Shown here: positions 8,222 to 15,935 of the stretch, piece after piece
How positions within the stretch are numbered: position 1 is the first letter of the stretch
How the letters are laid out: each line of letters starts with the position of its first letter
DNA from: Lacipirellulaceae bacterium
GTDB lineage: Bacteria; Planctomycetota; Planctomycetia; Pirellulales; Lacipirellulaceae
Direction: 5' to 3'
NCBI GenBank assembly: GCA_040218535.1
Contig: JAVJRG010000005.1
Coordinates: 124,001-188,000 of the forward strand
DNA length: 64,000 nucleotides
Program-made: the position numbers and the translations under genes
The notes under the pieces: generated by a model
What the model was told of the DNA's origin: nothing
The model's input: only the letters and a program-made list of their open reading frames with translations
The model's database searches: none

Positions 8222-10030
8222 ATGTTCGCAAATAGCCTTATGAACAGACACAACTTAGTCGACTCTCGAAATCTCCTGCTATTAGCCCTGCTGCTAGGTT
8301 GTTATTTCAAAGCCGACAGCGCGTCCTCTCAAGAACCAAAACGAAATTTGACCGACCAGTGGGTTGAGCAAGCTGCGAAGCCACTGATCAAGGAACGCAA
8401 AGTCGACGGCATGTCGATCGGCTACCTACAGGGCAAGCACTACGGTGTGGTCCATCTGGGCGCGGCCAATCGTTCCAAAAAGAAAGCCACCAATACGACC
8501 ATCTACGAAGTTGGCTCCATCAGCAAAGTTTTCACCGGCCTGCTGCTCGCCGATGCGGTCGTGCGGGGCGAGATCGATCTCCAAGCGGCAGCAGCGACGG
8601 CGAACGCCGCTGGGGTGCAGTTCCCTGCATACGAGGGCACGCCCATCACGTGGACGAACCTCGCAACGCATCGCTCCGGCCTGCCACGGTTGCCCAACAA
8701 CTTCTCTGCATTCAATCTGCAGAATCCCTATCAGAAGTACGACTCTCGATTGGCTGCCGCGTACCTCGAAAACTTCGAACTCCGCCGTAAGCCGGGCGAG
8801 AGTTACGAGTACTCAAACTTTGGTGCTTCGGTTCTTGGTTACCTCGTCGCGGAGAATGCGAACTCGACTTACGAGCAACTTTTGCGTGATCGTATCGCGA
8901 AGCCGCTGAAGATGACCGACTGCACGACGAAGCTCTCATCCGAGCAAAAGAAACGCCTCGCCACGCCGCACAGCAGGTTCAGCGGCGTCACTCCCGCCTG
9001 GCACTTTGCCGATCTGCCCGGTGCCGGAGGCGTGCGGGCGTCGATCCGTGACATGATGCGCTTTGCCCGTGCCCAACTCCAACCGCCCAAAGGTGAAATT
9101 GGCGAGGCGATTGAGCTGGCTTGGAAACGACACGCTGTCGGCGATGAATCCGGCCCCGCCTTGGGACTCGGCTGGCACATCATGGGCGACGGCCAGACCC
9201 GTTGGCACAACGGCCAGACCGGCGGCTCACATGCGTCACTGTTCGTGAATCGCCAAACGAAGTCCGCAGTGGTCATCCTCTGCAACACGGCTGCGGGTAA
9301 CCAGATCGACGAACTGGCGATGCAAATGATGAGAAAGGCTGCCGGAGAGAAGGTGGAATTAGCCACCGCAGAGCAAGCTTCAGGCAAAGCCGCCCTGAAA
9401 ACGGCTCCCTTCCAAGCGATCCGCTGGCAAGATGAGCAGCCGGAGGTGAAGGTCAAAGGCAGGTGGTACAAACTGGTCAAGCTCGACCACCTGACGACCG
9501 AAAAAATCCTCGCCTTCAGTCGGCAGACCTACAACAGCAAATGGCAGAAACGCTTCGAGGAAGATCTGGTCGAACTGCTCCAAGCCATGGGCCACGCACC
9601 GAACAGGCGAGTGACGCTTGAGGTGCAACCGCTCGATTCCGCGGAGACAAAAACACTCAAGCGAATCCCGATGACGAAGGCCAATCGCGAGTCAATCCGT
9701 AACGCCGCCATGGACCAAGCAAAAGATAAACCGGCCAAAGAAAAAGTTGACGACGAAAAACTCGCCGCCGATCCCCAACATCGCCGCCGCCTCGAAGGCC
9801 GCTACCAACTCAACCCCAACTTCATCTTCACCATCCGCGACCGCGACGGCCGCATGATGGTGGCGATCACCAACCAAGCGACTCAAGAAGTCTTCCCCGA
9901 CAGCCCCACCCGTTGGTCGTACAAGGGAATTGAAGCAACGCTGGAGTTCGAACTCCCCAAGCAAGGCCAGGCCACCGGGCTGATTCTTCATCAGAATGGG
10001 TTGAAGCAGAAAGCGCGGCGGCTCAGATAA
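8222..10030 (+). CDS. Exported serine beta-lactamase-family hydrolase
   Basis: A 602-residue protein with all three signatures of the class C beta-lactamase / DD-peptidase fold: Ser99-Ile-Ser-Lys102 (VGSISKVFTG), Tyr197-Ser-Asn199 (YEYSNFG), and HNGQTGG near 329 in the place of the KTG box. An N-terminal hydrophobic stretch ends in LLGC at about residue 27, a plausible lipobox, so it may be a lipoprotein. After the catalytic domain (about 45-375) comes a C-terminal region of about 225 residues rich in Lys/Glu, typical of planctomycete 'beta-lactamase family' proteins. It may act on peptidoglycan peptides or esters; antibiotic hydrolysis is not implied. A later in-frame ATG (codon 7) is an alternative start. 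Confidence 0.88.
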   Translation: MFANSLMNRHNLVDSRNLLLLALLLGCYFKADSASSQEPKRNLTDQWVEQAAKPLIKERKVDGMSIGYLQGKHYGVVHLGAANRSKKKATNTTIYEVGSISKVFTGLLLADAVVRGEIDLQAAAATANAAGVQFPAYEGTPITWTNLATHRSGLPRLPNNFSAFNLQNPYQKYDSRLAAAYLENFELRRKPGESYEYSNFGASVLGYLVAENANSTYEQLLRDRIAKPLKMTDCTTKLSSEQKKRLATPHSRFSGVTPAWHFADLPGAGGVRASIRDMMRFARAQLQPPKGEIGEAIELAWKRHAVGDESGPALGLGWHIMGDGQTRWHNGQTGGSHASLFVNRQTKSAVVILCNTAAGNQIDELAMQMMRKAAGEKVELATAEQASGKAALKTAPFQAIRWQDEQPEVKVKGRWYKLVKLDHLTTEKILAFSRQTYNSKWQKRFEEDLVELLQAMGHAPNRRVTLEVQPLDSAETKTLKRIPMTKANRESIRNAAMDQAKDKPAKEKVDDEKLAADPQHRRRLEGRYQLNPNFIFTIRDRDGRMMVAITNQATQEVFPDSPTRWSYKGIEATLEFELPKQGQATGLILHQNGLKQKARRLR

Positions 10031-10160
10031 CCGCGATTTGCCTAAGCAGACCTGCGGTTTTAGCTTCCCACGATCTCCAAGATTCGCCCTTCGATTGCGA
10101 ATACTAACGACTGCTCTATCGGGCTGCCCGTTGCTCATCGCCCAAAGCAAAAAGTTTTAG

Positions 10161-10189
10161 GGAACTTTCTGCGTTCGAATCTGTATAAA
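10161..10189 (+). promoter_or_regulatory. Candidate ECF-type promoter upstream of the ECF sigma gene
   Basis: GGAACTT at 10161-10167 is the classic ECF -35 element. TATAAA at 10184-10189 follows after 16 nt. Transcription would begin about 50 nt before the GTG start of the sigma gene. The position suggests self-activation, a common ECF arrangement. Only pattern evidence. Confidence 0.45.
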
Positions 10190-10247
10190 CCTCCAGCAAG
10201 CAGAAATCGCTGGATCGATATCACTTAGATGACGGGGATCGCAACGC

Positions 10248-10790
10248 GTGGAAATCGAAGATCAAGAGCTCGTGAGGCGGGTCCTGTCTGGACAGACAGC
10301 CGCCTTTCGCCAGCTTGTTGATCGTCACCAGCAAGCGATCTACCGCTTTGCTTTGGGGCTGCTTGGCAAGCACGAAGACGCGCAGGACGTTACGCAAGAA
10401 GCCTTCCTCGCTGCGTTTGCTCATCTGTCCCGTTACGATCCGGCGCGGTCAGCCTTCGCAACTTGGCTGTTCACGATCGCCCGAAATCGGTGTTTCAACT
10501 TGCTCGGACGAAGTCGAACCGTCGAACACAACGAACTCGATTCGATCGCCGACGTTAGCCCAGCGGACCCAATCGTAAGACAAGAGATATCCGAACAGCT
10601 TGATCGCGTGTTGGCTGCTCTACCCGTAGAGCAACGCTCGGCGTTCGTCCTCGCCGAAATCGAAGAACTACCCTACACCGAGATTGCCCGCATCGAACAA
10701 ACCACGCTCGGCACCGTGAAGTCGCGGATTCATCGAGCGAAGCAGAAACTCCAATCCCTACTTAAACCCGTGATGAGGGATTCGCCATGA
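10248..10790 (+). CDS. ECF-family RNA polymerase sigma factor
   Basis: A 180-residue sigma-70-family protein with only regions 2 and 4. Region 2 is seen in the stretch from FRQLVDRHQQAIYRFALGLL through EDAQDVTQEAFLAAF and FATWLFTIARNRC. Region 4 is seen in LPVEQRSAFVLAEIEELPYT and the helix-turn-helix TTLGTVKSRIHRAK. The start is GTG at 10248; the nearby ATG at 10229 is out of frame. The gene ends with a 4-bp ATGA overlap into a small membrane protein gene, which suggests translational coupling with a regulator. A GGAACTT-type promoter lies upstream. Confidence 0.93.
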   Translation: MEIEDQELVRRVLSGQTAAFRQLVDRHQQAIYRFALGLLGKHEDAQDVTQEAFLAAFAHLSRYDPARSAFATWLFTIARNRCFNLLGRSRTVEHNELDSIADVSPADPIVRQEISEQLDRVLAALPVEQRSAFVLAEIEELPYTEIARIEQTTLGTVKSRIHRAKQKLQSLLKPVMRDSP

Positions 10791-11038
10791 ACGGTGACCT
10801 TTACCAACAATGGCTCGCCCAGCGACGTGAAATCGCTCCACCTGAGACCTTGCCGGATGAAATCATGGGCGAAGTCTTCGAGTTGGAGCAACGACGCCAA
10901 GAATTCTGGTGGTTGCTCTTAGCTCAGCAAGTCGAACGCTCGCGGATTGCCCGTTGGGGGATGTGTGGCGGGGCGCTCGCCATCGGCGGATTGCCATTTC
11001 TATTTCTTACTTACGTAGCCCGCTTTGTGACTTTTTGA
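10787..11038 (+). CDS. Small membrane protein, possible anti-sigma factor
   Basis: An 83-residue protein with a soluble, Glu/Gln/Arg-rich N-terminal half and one membrane segment near the C-terminus (GMCGGALAIGGLPFLFLTYV). It begins inside the stop codon of the ECF sigma gene (ATGA overlap), the classic place for an anti-sigma factor. It is much shorter than usual anti-sigmas and lacks the zinc-binding HxxxCxxC motif, so the role is inferred from context only. The signal peptidase gene follows 26 bp later. Confidence 0.7.
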   Translation: MNGDLYQQWLAQRREIAPPETLPDEIMGEVFELEQRRQEFWWLLLAQQVERSRIARWGMCGGALAIGGLPFLFLTYVARFVTF

Positions 11039-11064
11039 GCTCGGCTAATTTTTAGGAGTCCAAC

Positions 11065-11991
11065 ATGTCAAGTGAAGTGACATCACCACGAGTCCCCTGG
11101 GTTGCTCTCGCGCTTTCATTCCTCTCAGCCGGCGTAGGGCACGTCTATTGCGGACGGATTGCTAAAGGGCTGCCGCTCTACTTTGCGTGGCTGCTCGTAC
11201 CGCTCTCGACAACGATCGCGGCGCTGTCACCACCCTCGACGGCAAGCCTGTTGCTCCTGGTGATCTTGCCAGTTGTCATTGTCACAATGGTCTACTTTTA
11301 CGCAGCCGCGGACGCGTGGCGACTCTGCAATCATGCATCACCGAACTATTCGCTCCGCGATTACAACCGCGTCGGAGTTTATTGGCTGTTGATCGTCGTG
11401 CAGATGATTTTCTCGATTGGCCTCGTCGCAGGTGCCCGCGGGTTCGTTTACGAAGCATTCCTGGTTCCCACCAACAGCATGAGTCCGACCATCCTCAGCG
11501 GAGATCGGATCTTGGCTAGAAAACTCTTACCACAGGATCACTTTCCCAGGCGGGGAGACTTAATCGTCTTCCGCAATCCAACGCCGACGGGAGCCACCGT
11601 CTTCATGAAACGCGTCGTGGCGGTGGCGGGCGATCAGATCGAGATCGAAGGGGAACGCATTCTAATCAACGGCAACGAACTGAAGAGAGATCGTCTTCCC
11701 GCCGCGAGCCGAAAACGACTTGGGCAACAAGTGGAAGGACAAGTCGCCCATGAAGAGAACGCCGGCAGCCGTTATCTAGTGAGCTATAGCGACGCTTCCG
11801 AGGACAGCAAGGAACAGAAAGTTTTTGAAGCGACGGTCCCCGAAAACCAAGTCTTCGTACTCGGCGACAACCGCAACCGCTCACAAGATAGCCGCCATTT
11901 CGGCTCGATCCACCGGGGCGACATCATCGGCTACGTTGACTATATCTTTTGGCCGGCGGAATCGTGGGCACGGTTTGGGGTGGTGAACTGA
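11065..11991 (+). CDS. lepB: Signal peptidase I with N-terminal TM2-like membrane domain
   Basis: A 308-residue protein. Residues 1-90 hold membrane segments resembling a TM2-like domain (FLSAGVGHVYCGRIAKGLPL). Residues about 105-305 are the S26A peptidase: a membrane anchor, the serine in TNSMSPT (Ser138), the lysine in FMKRVVAVAGD (Lys182), and the box GDNRNRSQDSR near the end. It removes signal peptides from exported proteins. AGGAG at 11054-11058 serves as ribosome binding site. Clustering with an ECF sigma factor suggests that processing capacity is raised under envelope stress (inference). Confidence 0.93.
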   Translation: MSSEVTSPRVPWVALALSFLSAGVGHVYCGRIAKGLPLYFAWLLVPLSTTIAALSPPSTASLLLLVILPVVIVTMVYFYAAADAWRLCNHASPNYSLRDYNRVGVYWLLIVVQMIFSIGLVAGARGFVYEAFLVPTNSMSPTILSGDRILARKLLPQDHFPRRGDLIVFRNPTPTGATVFMKRVVAVAGDQIEIEGERILINGNELKRDRLPAASRKRLGQQVEGQVAHEENAGSRYLVSYSDASEDSKEQKVFEATVPENQVFVLGDNRNRSQDSRHFGSIHRGDIIGYVDYIFWPAESWARFGVVN

Positions 11992-12571
11992 CGAGTGCTT
12001 TCCTTTTCAACCAACAGGTTGTCTGGCACGTTCTCATAGGTGGCCAAAAACTGTTGCTGAACCCGTCGCCAAAAGCCCATAAAATGACTCCTGTTCGACG
12101 GCGGCTCTTGGGAGCGACAGCGGCGGACTGCGAAAAGGTTACGGCACACGCTTGAACAACGCGGCTGACGATTCTTAGCGGGATCGACTCGACCGCTTCC
12201 CGGGGGCGTGTGCGGCAGCCCGAGTAGCAGTGATCGCGAACGCGGTTCTCAGAGCCGACGAACGAGCGGCCCGAAGGATCGCCCGCTTTTCGAATGATGG
12301 ACGTCCATCTTGTTTATAGTTTTCAGTTGGCAGTTTTAAGTGTTCAGTGTTCAGTTACCAGTTCGAAATCGCTTGAGAGTATTAGCTGCAGGTGGCGGAT
12401 TTAATGTTAAAACGGTTTCCAAGAAACAACGAATCTTCACGAATAACACGAATCTTAGGGTGCCAAAATACCCCATAGGCTTACCAACAAACCATTCGTT
12501 TTATTCGTCTAATTCGTGGTTCAAAAACCTTTGCGATTCTTCGCGTCCTTAGCGTCTTTGCGTTAAAAACC
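11992..12571. repeat. Intergenic region with dispersed repeat modules
   Basis: No gene is supported. From about 12317 to 12363 the sequence is built from the unit AGTTTTCAGTTGGCAGT and variants, also found near 21154-21249 and 38622-38654. From about 12418 to 12520 runs a module rich in CACGAAT / ATTCGTGGTT, also seen at 22431-22504. From 12540 to the next start codon runs a module of the type TTCGCGTCCTTAGCGTCTTT, related to 60504-60567. The last module ends directly at the ATG at 12572. Confidence 0.6.
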
Positions 12572-13612
12572 ATGAACGAACCAAACGACAACCAAATAGC
12601 CCCCGATTCCCCTCCGCCGCCGACCGACGCGGTGCGGAATTACTTGCTGTACACACTCAGCCTCCCCGAGCGGGCGGTTCGCAGTTCTGTGGGCGCGGTT
12701 GGCGGGGCCGTGCGTGAGTCGACGGGGCTGCTCGTGCCGCAGGCGATTCGGGACAGCACGACGTATTCAGTGCTGGTCCAGCAAACGCTCGACTTTCTGA
12801 CCGAAGACGTCGGCGGCGTTAAAAAGCAGACCGAGGAAACGAACACAGCGACACCGCGGGTGGAAAACTTTGTCGCTCGCAAAACGGTAGGCAACTTTGT
12901 CGAGATGGCCGGCCTGGCCACGCTGCACCTCTCGCCATTGATGGTTTTGGCGATGGTTAGCGACGTGGCGCACGGTTCGCAAACCTACTTGAAGGAGCTG
13001 GCCGACGAACTGCGTCGTGAAGGGGTGATCGACGAGCAATCCACCATCGACAGCACGGGCGATTTGCTCGAAGCGTTGGGTCGCACTTCAAAGACGGCGT
13101 CCGCGGCGTTCGATACCCCGCCACTTTCACTCGACGGCCTCAAGGAAACGCTCAGCCAGACCACCTCGGCCGCTGGCGAGATTGACCTCACCAAGGCGTT
13201 GCCGCAGAGCGAGATCAACCGCATGTGGCAAGAGATGCGTGACTTGGCTTCGGAGGAAGAAGTGAGCCTGTTGGAGCTCTCCAGCGCGATGACGCTGCAC
13301 TCGCTGGGCAAGATCGCCAACGTGGGTCGCGGTGCGCTTTCGACCGTGCGAGTCGCAGGAAACCTGTTCGACCGTCACATTCTCGACCATTACGCAAACG
13401 CCCTGAGCGACATCCACAACAAAGGCTACTACGCGACACTAGCCGAAGTTAGCGGACCCTATGTTGAAGCGCTGTGGGAGAACTTCTCGACCGAGCGTTC
13501 GACGATTACCGAGGACTTGCTCAACGGTCGTATCTTGGGGCAAGCCAAAGCAAAGCTGGGGAGTTGGCTCGGGCTAACGGAAGAACAGATTGAAGAAAAA
13601 CAAAGCGACTGA
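12572..13612 (+). CDS. Hypothetical protein (346 aa)
   Basis: The protein has no signal peptide. It is mostly helical with Ala/Gly/Ser-rich stretches such as SSVGAVGGAVRESTGLL and a moderately hydrophobic segment near 110-130 (LATLHLSPLMVLAMVSDVA). Acidic helices follow in the C-terminal half. I do not recognise a family. There is no Shine-Dalgarno sequence: the bases directly before the ATG belong to a dispersed repeat, so the start could be elsewhere. It is convergent with yjbQ, with a hairpin between. Confidence 0.7.
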   Translation: MNEPNDNQIAPDSPPPPTDAVRNYLLYTLSLPERAVRSSVGAVGGAVRESTGLLVPQAIRDSTTYSVLVQQTLDFLTEDVGGVKKQTEETNTATPRVENFVARKTVGNFVEMAGLATLHLSPLMVLAMVSDVAHGSQTYLKELADELRREGVIDEQSTIDSTGDLLEALGRTSKTASAAFDTPPLSLDGLKETLSQTTSAAGEIDLTKALPQSEINRMWQEMRDLASEEEVSLLELSSAMTLHSLGKIANVGRGALSTVRVAGNLFDRHILDHYANALSDIHNKGYYATLAEVSGPYVEALWENFSTERSTITEDLLNGRILGQAKAKLGSWLGLTEEQIEEKQSD

Positions 13613-13618
13613 ATCCCA

Positions 13619-13646
13619 TTTAGCCGCCGAGCTTGCTCGGCGTTTC
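13619..13646. repeat. Hairpin repeat GCCGCCGAGC/GCTCGGCG
   Basis: A short palindrome (CCGAGCTTGCTCGG core) between two convergent genes. A near-identical copy lies at 46370-46397 between the two clpP genes. It lacks a U-tract but may act as a bidirectional stop or mRNA end. Confidence 0.5.
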
Positions 13647-13662
13647 CGTAAGACGCACTTGA

Positions 13663-14082
13663 TCATTCCCCCCACAACGTCGCAACAATCCGTCGCCCGC
13701 CGGCCCGATTGCGATGTTCACAAAGATAAATCCCCTGCCAGGTGCCAAGATTCAAACTTCCCTGTGTCACGGGGAGTGTTAGCGAGCAACCTAACAGCGA
13801 ACTCTTGACGTGTGCCGGCATGTCGTCGGGACCCTCACAAGTGTGACGATGCGGAAAGTCTTCGGGGGCGATTGCCGACAGCGAGCTTTCCAAATCAAGC
13901 GGCACATCCGGGTCGGCATTTTCGTTGATCGAAAGCGCCGCCGAAGTGTGCTGCAGAAACAACTGCAAGACGCCAACTCGCAGATCAGCCATCTCAGGAA
14001 GGGCGTTGACGACCTCGCGTGTAATGAGATGAAACCCGCGGCTTCGAGGGGCGAGCTGTAACATGGTTTGATGCCAGATCAT
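13663..14082 (-). CDS. yjbQ: YjbQ-family protein (UPF0047)
   Basis: A 139-residue protein matching the YjbQ family over its full length. Hallmarks are LQLFLQHTSAALSINENADP, the block EGPDDMPAHVKSSLLG, and LGTWQGIYLCEHR near the C-terminus, with conserved His, Asp and Glu residues of the metal-binding pocket. Members have been linked to weak thiamine-phosphate synthase activity; the physiological role is unsettled. Cytosolic. Single gene. Confidence 0.92.
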   Translation of the reverse strand: MIWHQTMLQLAPRSRGFHLITREVVNALPEMADLRVGVLQLFLQHTSAALSINENADPDVPLDLESSLSAIAPEDFPHRHTCEGPDDMPAHVKSSLLGCSLTLPVTQGSLNLGTWQGIYLCEHRNRAGGRRIVATLWGE

Positions 14083-14255
14083 CGTTGGACGTCCTCCGTG
14101 CGTGAAGTGGCCATGAATGTTAAGTGAGGGCAGTTGGATCGTCTGGGCTGCCAGCAGTTCAGGTGGAAATTCCCCGCAGAAAACCGCAGCCGGAACAGAT
14201 TCGCGCTGTCAAGTGGTCGACTCGCTGAAAAGCGATCTTTCAGCGCAGAAAAAAC

Positions 14256-14283
14256 TTGACTTCCTTAACGTGTTGGTAATAAT
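14256..14283 (+). promoter_or_regulatory. Candidate sigma-70 promoter for a short transcription unit
   Basis: TTGACT at 14256-14261 and AATAAT at 14278-14283 are separated by 16 nt, close to the consensus. Transcription would start near 14290, leaving about 260 nt of leader before the small gene at 14550, whose unit ends at a strong terminator. Confidence 0.5.
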
Positions 14284-14549
14284 CCCTTTCTAAAGCAACA
14301 CATTCCCAAGCCCGGAAAGACGTTGTTAGAGTTGAACTTAGGGCAATATAGCAGAGGCATGCCGCCCCCTTCCTGCGACGCTGTCCTCCCCTAAGTTACC
14401 AGACTTTCGTCTTTTGGCCGTGTGATCGGCTTGGATATCCAGTTTCGCCGCCCCGGTACGGACTACGGCAGTCCGCATGACGTGATGGGCAGCAATAGTC
14501 TAGGGTGATCGACAATCTGTTTGCACCCTCTAGATGAGAGAGAAACCCA

Positions 14550-14780
14550 ATGCCAGACCACAAGCTCAAGAACGTGTTCGAAGCCATCCTGAAGTACGGG
14601 CACGACGAAGATTTTGCTCCACGAATGGACGAAGATTTTCGTGCTACGCAGGCTCCTGCCGGTTCTCGCGAGAAGCTGGACGTCCTCGCTGAACGCGTCC
14701 GTATGGGACAGCCCTTGTGGCATGAGGAAGACCGTGCCGACTACAGCGGCCTGACCGGTGCTGTTCGTCCTCGCGACTGA
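14550..14780 (+). CDS. Small hypothetical protein (76 aa)
   Basis: The start ATG is preceded by the purine run GATGAGAGAGAAA. The product is highly charged with no membrane segment. It has a C-terminal signature ERVRMGQPLWHEEDRADYSG followed by LTGAVRPRD that looks like a conserved domain end. The function is unknown. It sits alone between a sigma-70-like promoter and a strong intrinsic terminator, so it is probably well expressed. It is convergent with csrA. Confidence 0.75.
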   Translation: MPDHKLKNVFEAILKYGHDEDFAPRMDEDFRATQAPAGSREKLDVLAERVRMGQPLWHEEDRADYSGLTGAVRPRD

Positions 14781-14822
14781 GCCTTCAGGCATTGAGTCCT
14801 TGAAAGCCATCGACTGTAACTT

Positions 14823-14860
14823 AAAGCCCACCCGAGCATTGCTTGGGTGGGCTTTTTATT
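14823..14860 (+). terminator. Rho-independent terminator
   Basis: The stem AAAGCCCACCC (14823-14833) pairs with GGGTGGGCTTT (14845-14855), followed by TTATT. It ends the 76-aa gene's unit. On the other strand it lies just past the csrA stop codon and may act there too. Confidence 0.88.
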
Positions 14861-14868
14861 GTTCTTGG

Positions 14869-15126
14869 CTACGCGACGGCTAAGCCGCAAGCGGCCGAGC
14901 AACAGTTGCCCAATTGGGGGAGCGATGTGTTTGCTGTCTTCTTGGAGCCGCTTTCAGGCGACGCGGCGGCCTCCTCAAGCGGTTCTAGTTCGTCTCGAAG
15001 CACTAACATATCCCGAGGGGCGTCGATCCCCAGTCGGACTTTGTCGCCGGCCAGCCGCACGACGGTGATGACAATATCTTCGCCAAGTCGGATTCGTTGA
15101 GACTCTTTTCTTGACAATACTAGCAC
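14869..15126 (-). CDS. csrA: Carbon storage regulator CsrA (GTG start)
   Basis: An 85-residue RNA-binding translational regulator. The start is GTG at 15126, giving MLVLSRKESQRI; GGAGG (15136-15140 on the + strand as CCTCC) lies 9 nt upstream. A longer frame reaches 15180 but adds unrelated residues. The core LVLSRKESQRIRLGEDIVI, then VRLAGDKVRLGI and APRDMLVLRDEL, is canonical and includes the RNA-contacting L4 and R-rich regions. The C-terminal tail after about residue 50 is long. Its last residues (AACGLAVA) are encoded by a dispersed repeat of the CGGCTAAGCCG type. A sigma-70-like promoter lies upstream. Confidence 0.93.
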   Translation of the reverse strand: MLVLSRKESQRIRLGEDIVITVVRLAGDKVRLGIDAPRDMLVLRDELEPLEEAAASPESGSKKTANTSLPQLGNCCSAACGLAVA

Positions 15127-15204
15127 TGGTGGAAACCTCCGTGTTTTCCCGTGACGGGTAGTTGTGTTTGAACTCTGCAATCTTCACTGAGTGCACGGGC
15201 GTCC

Positions 15205-15232
15205 AGTATACCTATCCGCCTGTTCACTGCAA
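15205..15232 (-). promoter_or_regulatory. Candidate sigma-70 promoter of csrA
   Basis: On the minus strand TTGCAG (15232-15227) and TATACT (15210-15205) are 16 nt apart. Transcription would start near 15198, giving a leader of about 70 nt before the GTG start. Confidence 0.5.
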
Positions 15233-15276
15233 GTTGGTTTTCAAAAAACTTTCTCACCGCTAGCACTCGAAACCAA

Positions 15277-15582
15277 TTAGGCAGCGCTAGCGACACATTG
15301 CTCGATGGGCGGGGCTGAAACCAAGTGCGTCCGTTGCACACGCTCGCCTCCTGATCCATAGAACAGAATCGTATTTCTCTCAGCCTCCCAAACGGCACTG
15401 AGGCGAACGGCGCGCGGTCCATGCAGACAGAAACTGATTCCGCATATCTCGCTGCCTCGCCAAAGAGTTGACTGGCTAAGAGGAAATTGGTTGGGCCTTA
15501 GTTGTTCGATCTCGCTGAGGGTTTGGTTAATGAAGCTGCATATATCGTTGAAGTTAGAAAGGCTTTCGTGGCTTTCCACCAT
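15277..15582 (-). CDS. Small hypothetical protein (about 101 aa)
   Basis: The frame extends to a GTG at 15636, but the ATG at 15582 with GAGG 11 nt upstream gives the better start. The product looks like real protein: a helical N-terminus (SNFNDICSFINQTLSEIEQL) and a C-terminal beta-rich half (RAVRLSAVWEAERNTILFYG). No signal peptide or membrane segment is seen, and the family is not recognised. It lies upstream of csrA on the same strand, with a csrA promoter between, so the two may be partly co-transcribed. Confidence 0.55.
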   Translation of the reverse strand: MVESHESLSNFNDICSFINQTLSEIEQLRPNQFPLSQSTLWRGSEICGISFCLHGPRAVRLSAVWEAERNTILFYGSGGERVQRTHLVSAPPIEQCVASAA

Positions 15583-15831
15583 GACTGCTGAAACCTCGGA
15601 TGGGTGATGGTCTTGTAGTCGCTCTCCTCGTTGCACACCAACGCTCGATCGTTGCTTTGGATGCGGCTAGCAGCTCTCTCAAAAAGACGCGCGGCCGACA
15701 TGTTAAAATAGGAATGTTGGGGCTACCCTATTACTTCGGTAGATCTTGCCGCATTTCTCCATCAACGCGACCTGAATAGTTGCTTGAACTTTTCTGGTTG
15801 TTTTCCGGCAAGACTTTTTAGGAGACCGCGT

Positions 15832-15882
15832 GTGCGCAAACGCATGCGTATGCCATGTTGGTTTAAAAAGAGGGCAGCGTAA
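15832..15882 (+). CDS. Very short basic ORF (16 aa), tentative
   Basis: AGGAG at 15820-15824 lies 7 nt before a GTG that opens a 16-codon frame, MRKRMRMPCWFKKRAA, ending at TAA 15880-15882. The peptide is strikingly basic. The strong ribosome binding site is the only support. It could be a leader peptide, a small protein or chance. Confidence 0.2.
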   Translation: MRKRMRMPCWFKKRAA

Positions 15883-15935
15883 TCTTGAGAGAGAACGATC
15901 CAAGGCTATACCAGCGAAGAGTGGTACGTCTCGAA

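Noticed and set aside
15127-15180. Upstream ATG for csrA
   Set aside because: The GTG at 15126 gives the canonical CsrA start and has GGAGG at the right distance.
15703-15903. A 66-codon minus-strand frame between the CotH remnant and the small gene near csrA
   Set aside because: No ribosome binding site, and the composition (many Arg, Ser, Thr, His) looks like non-coding sequence.
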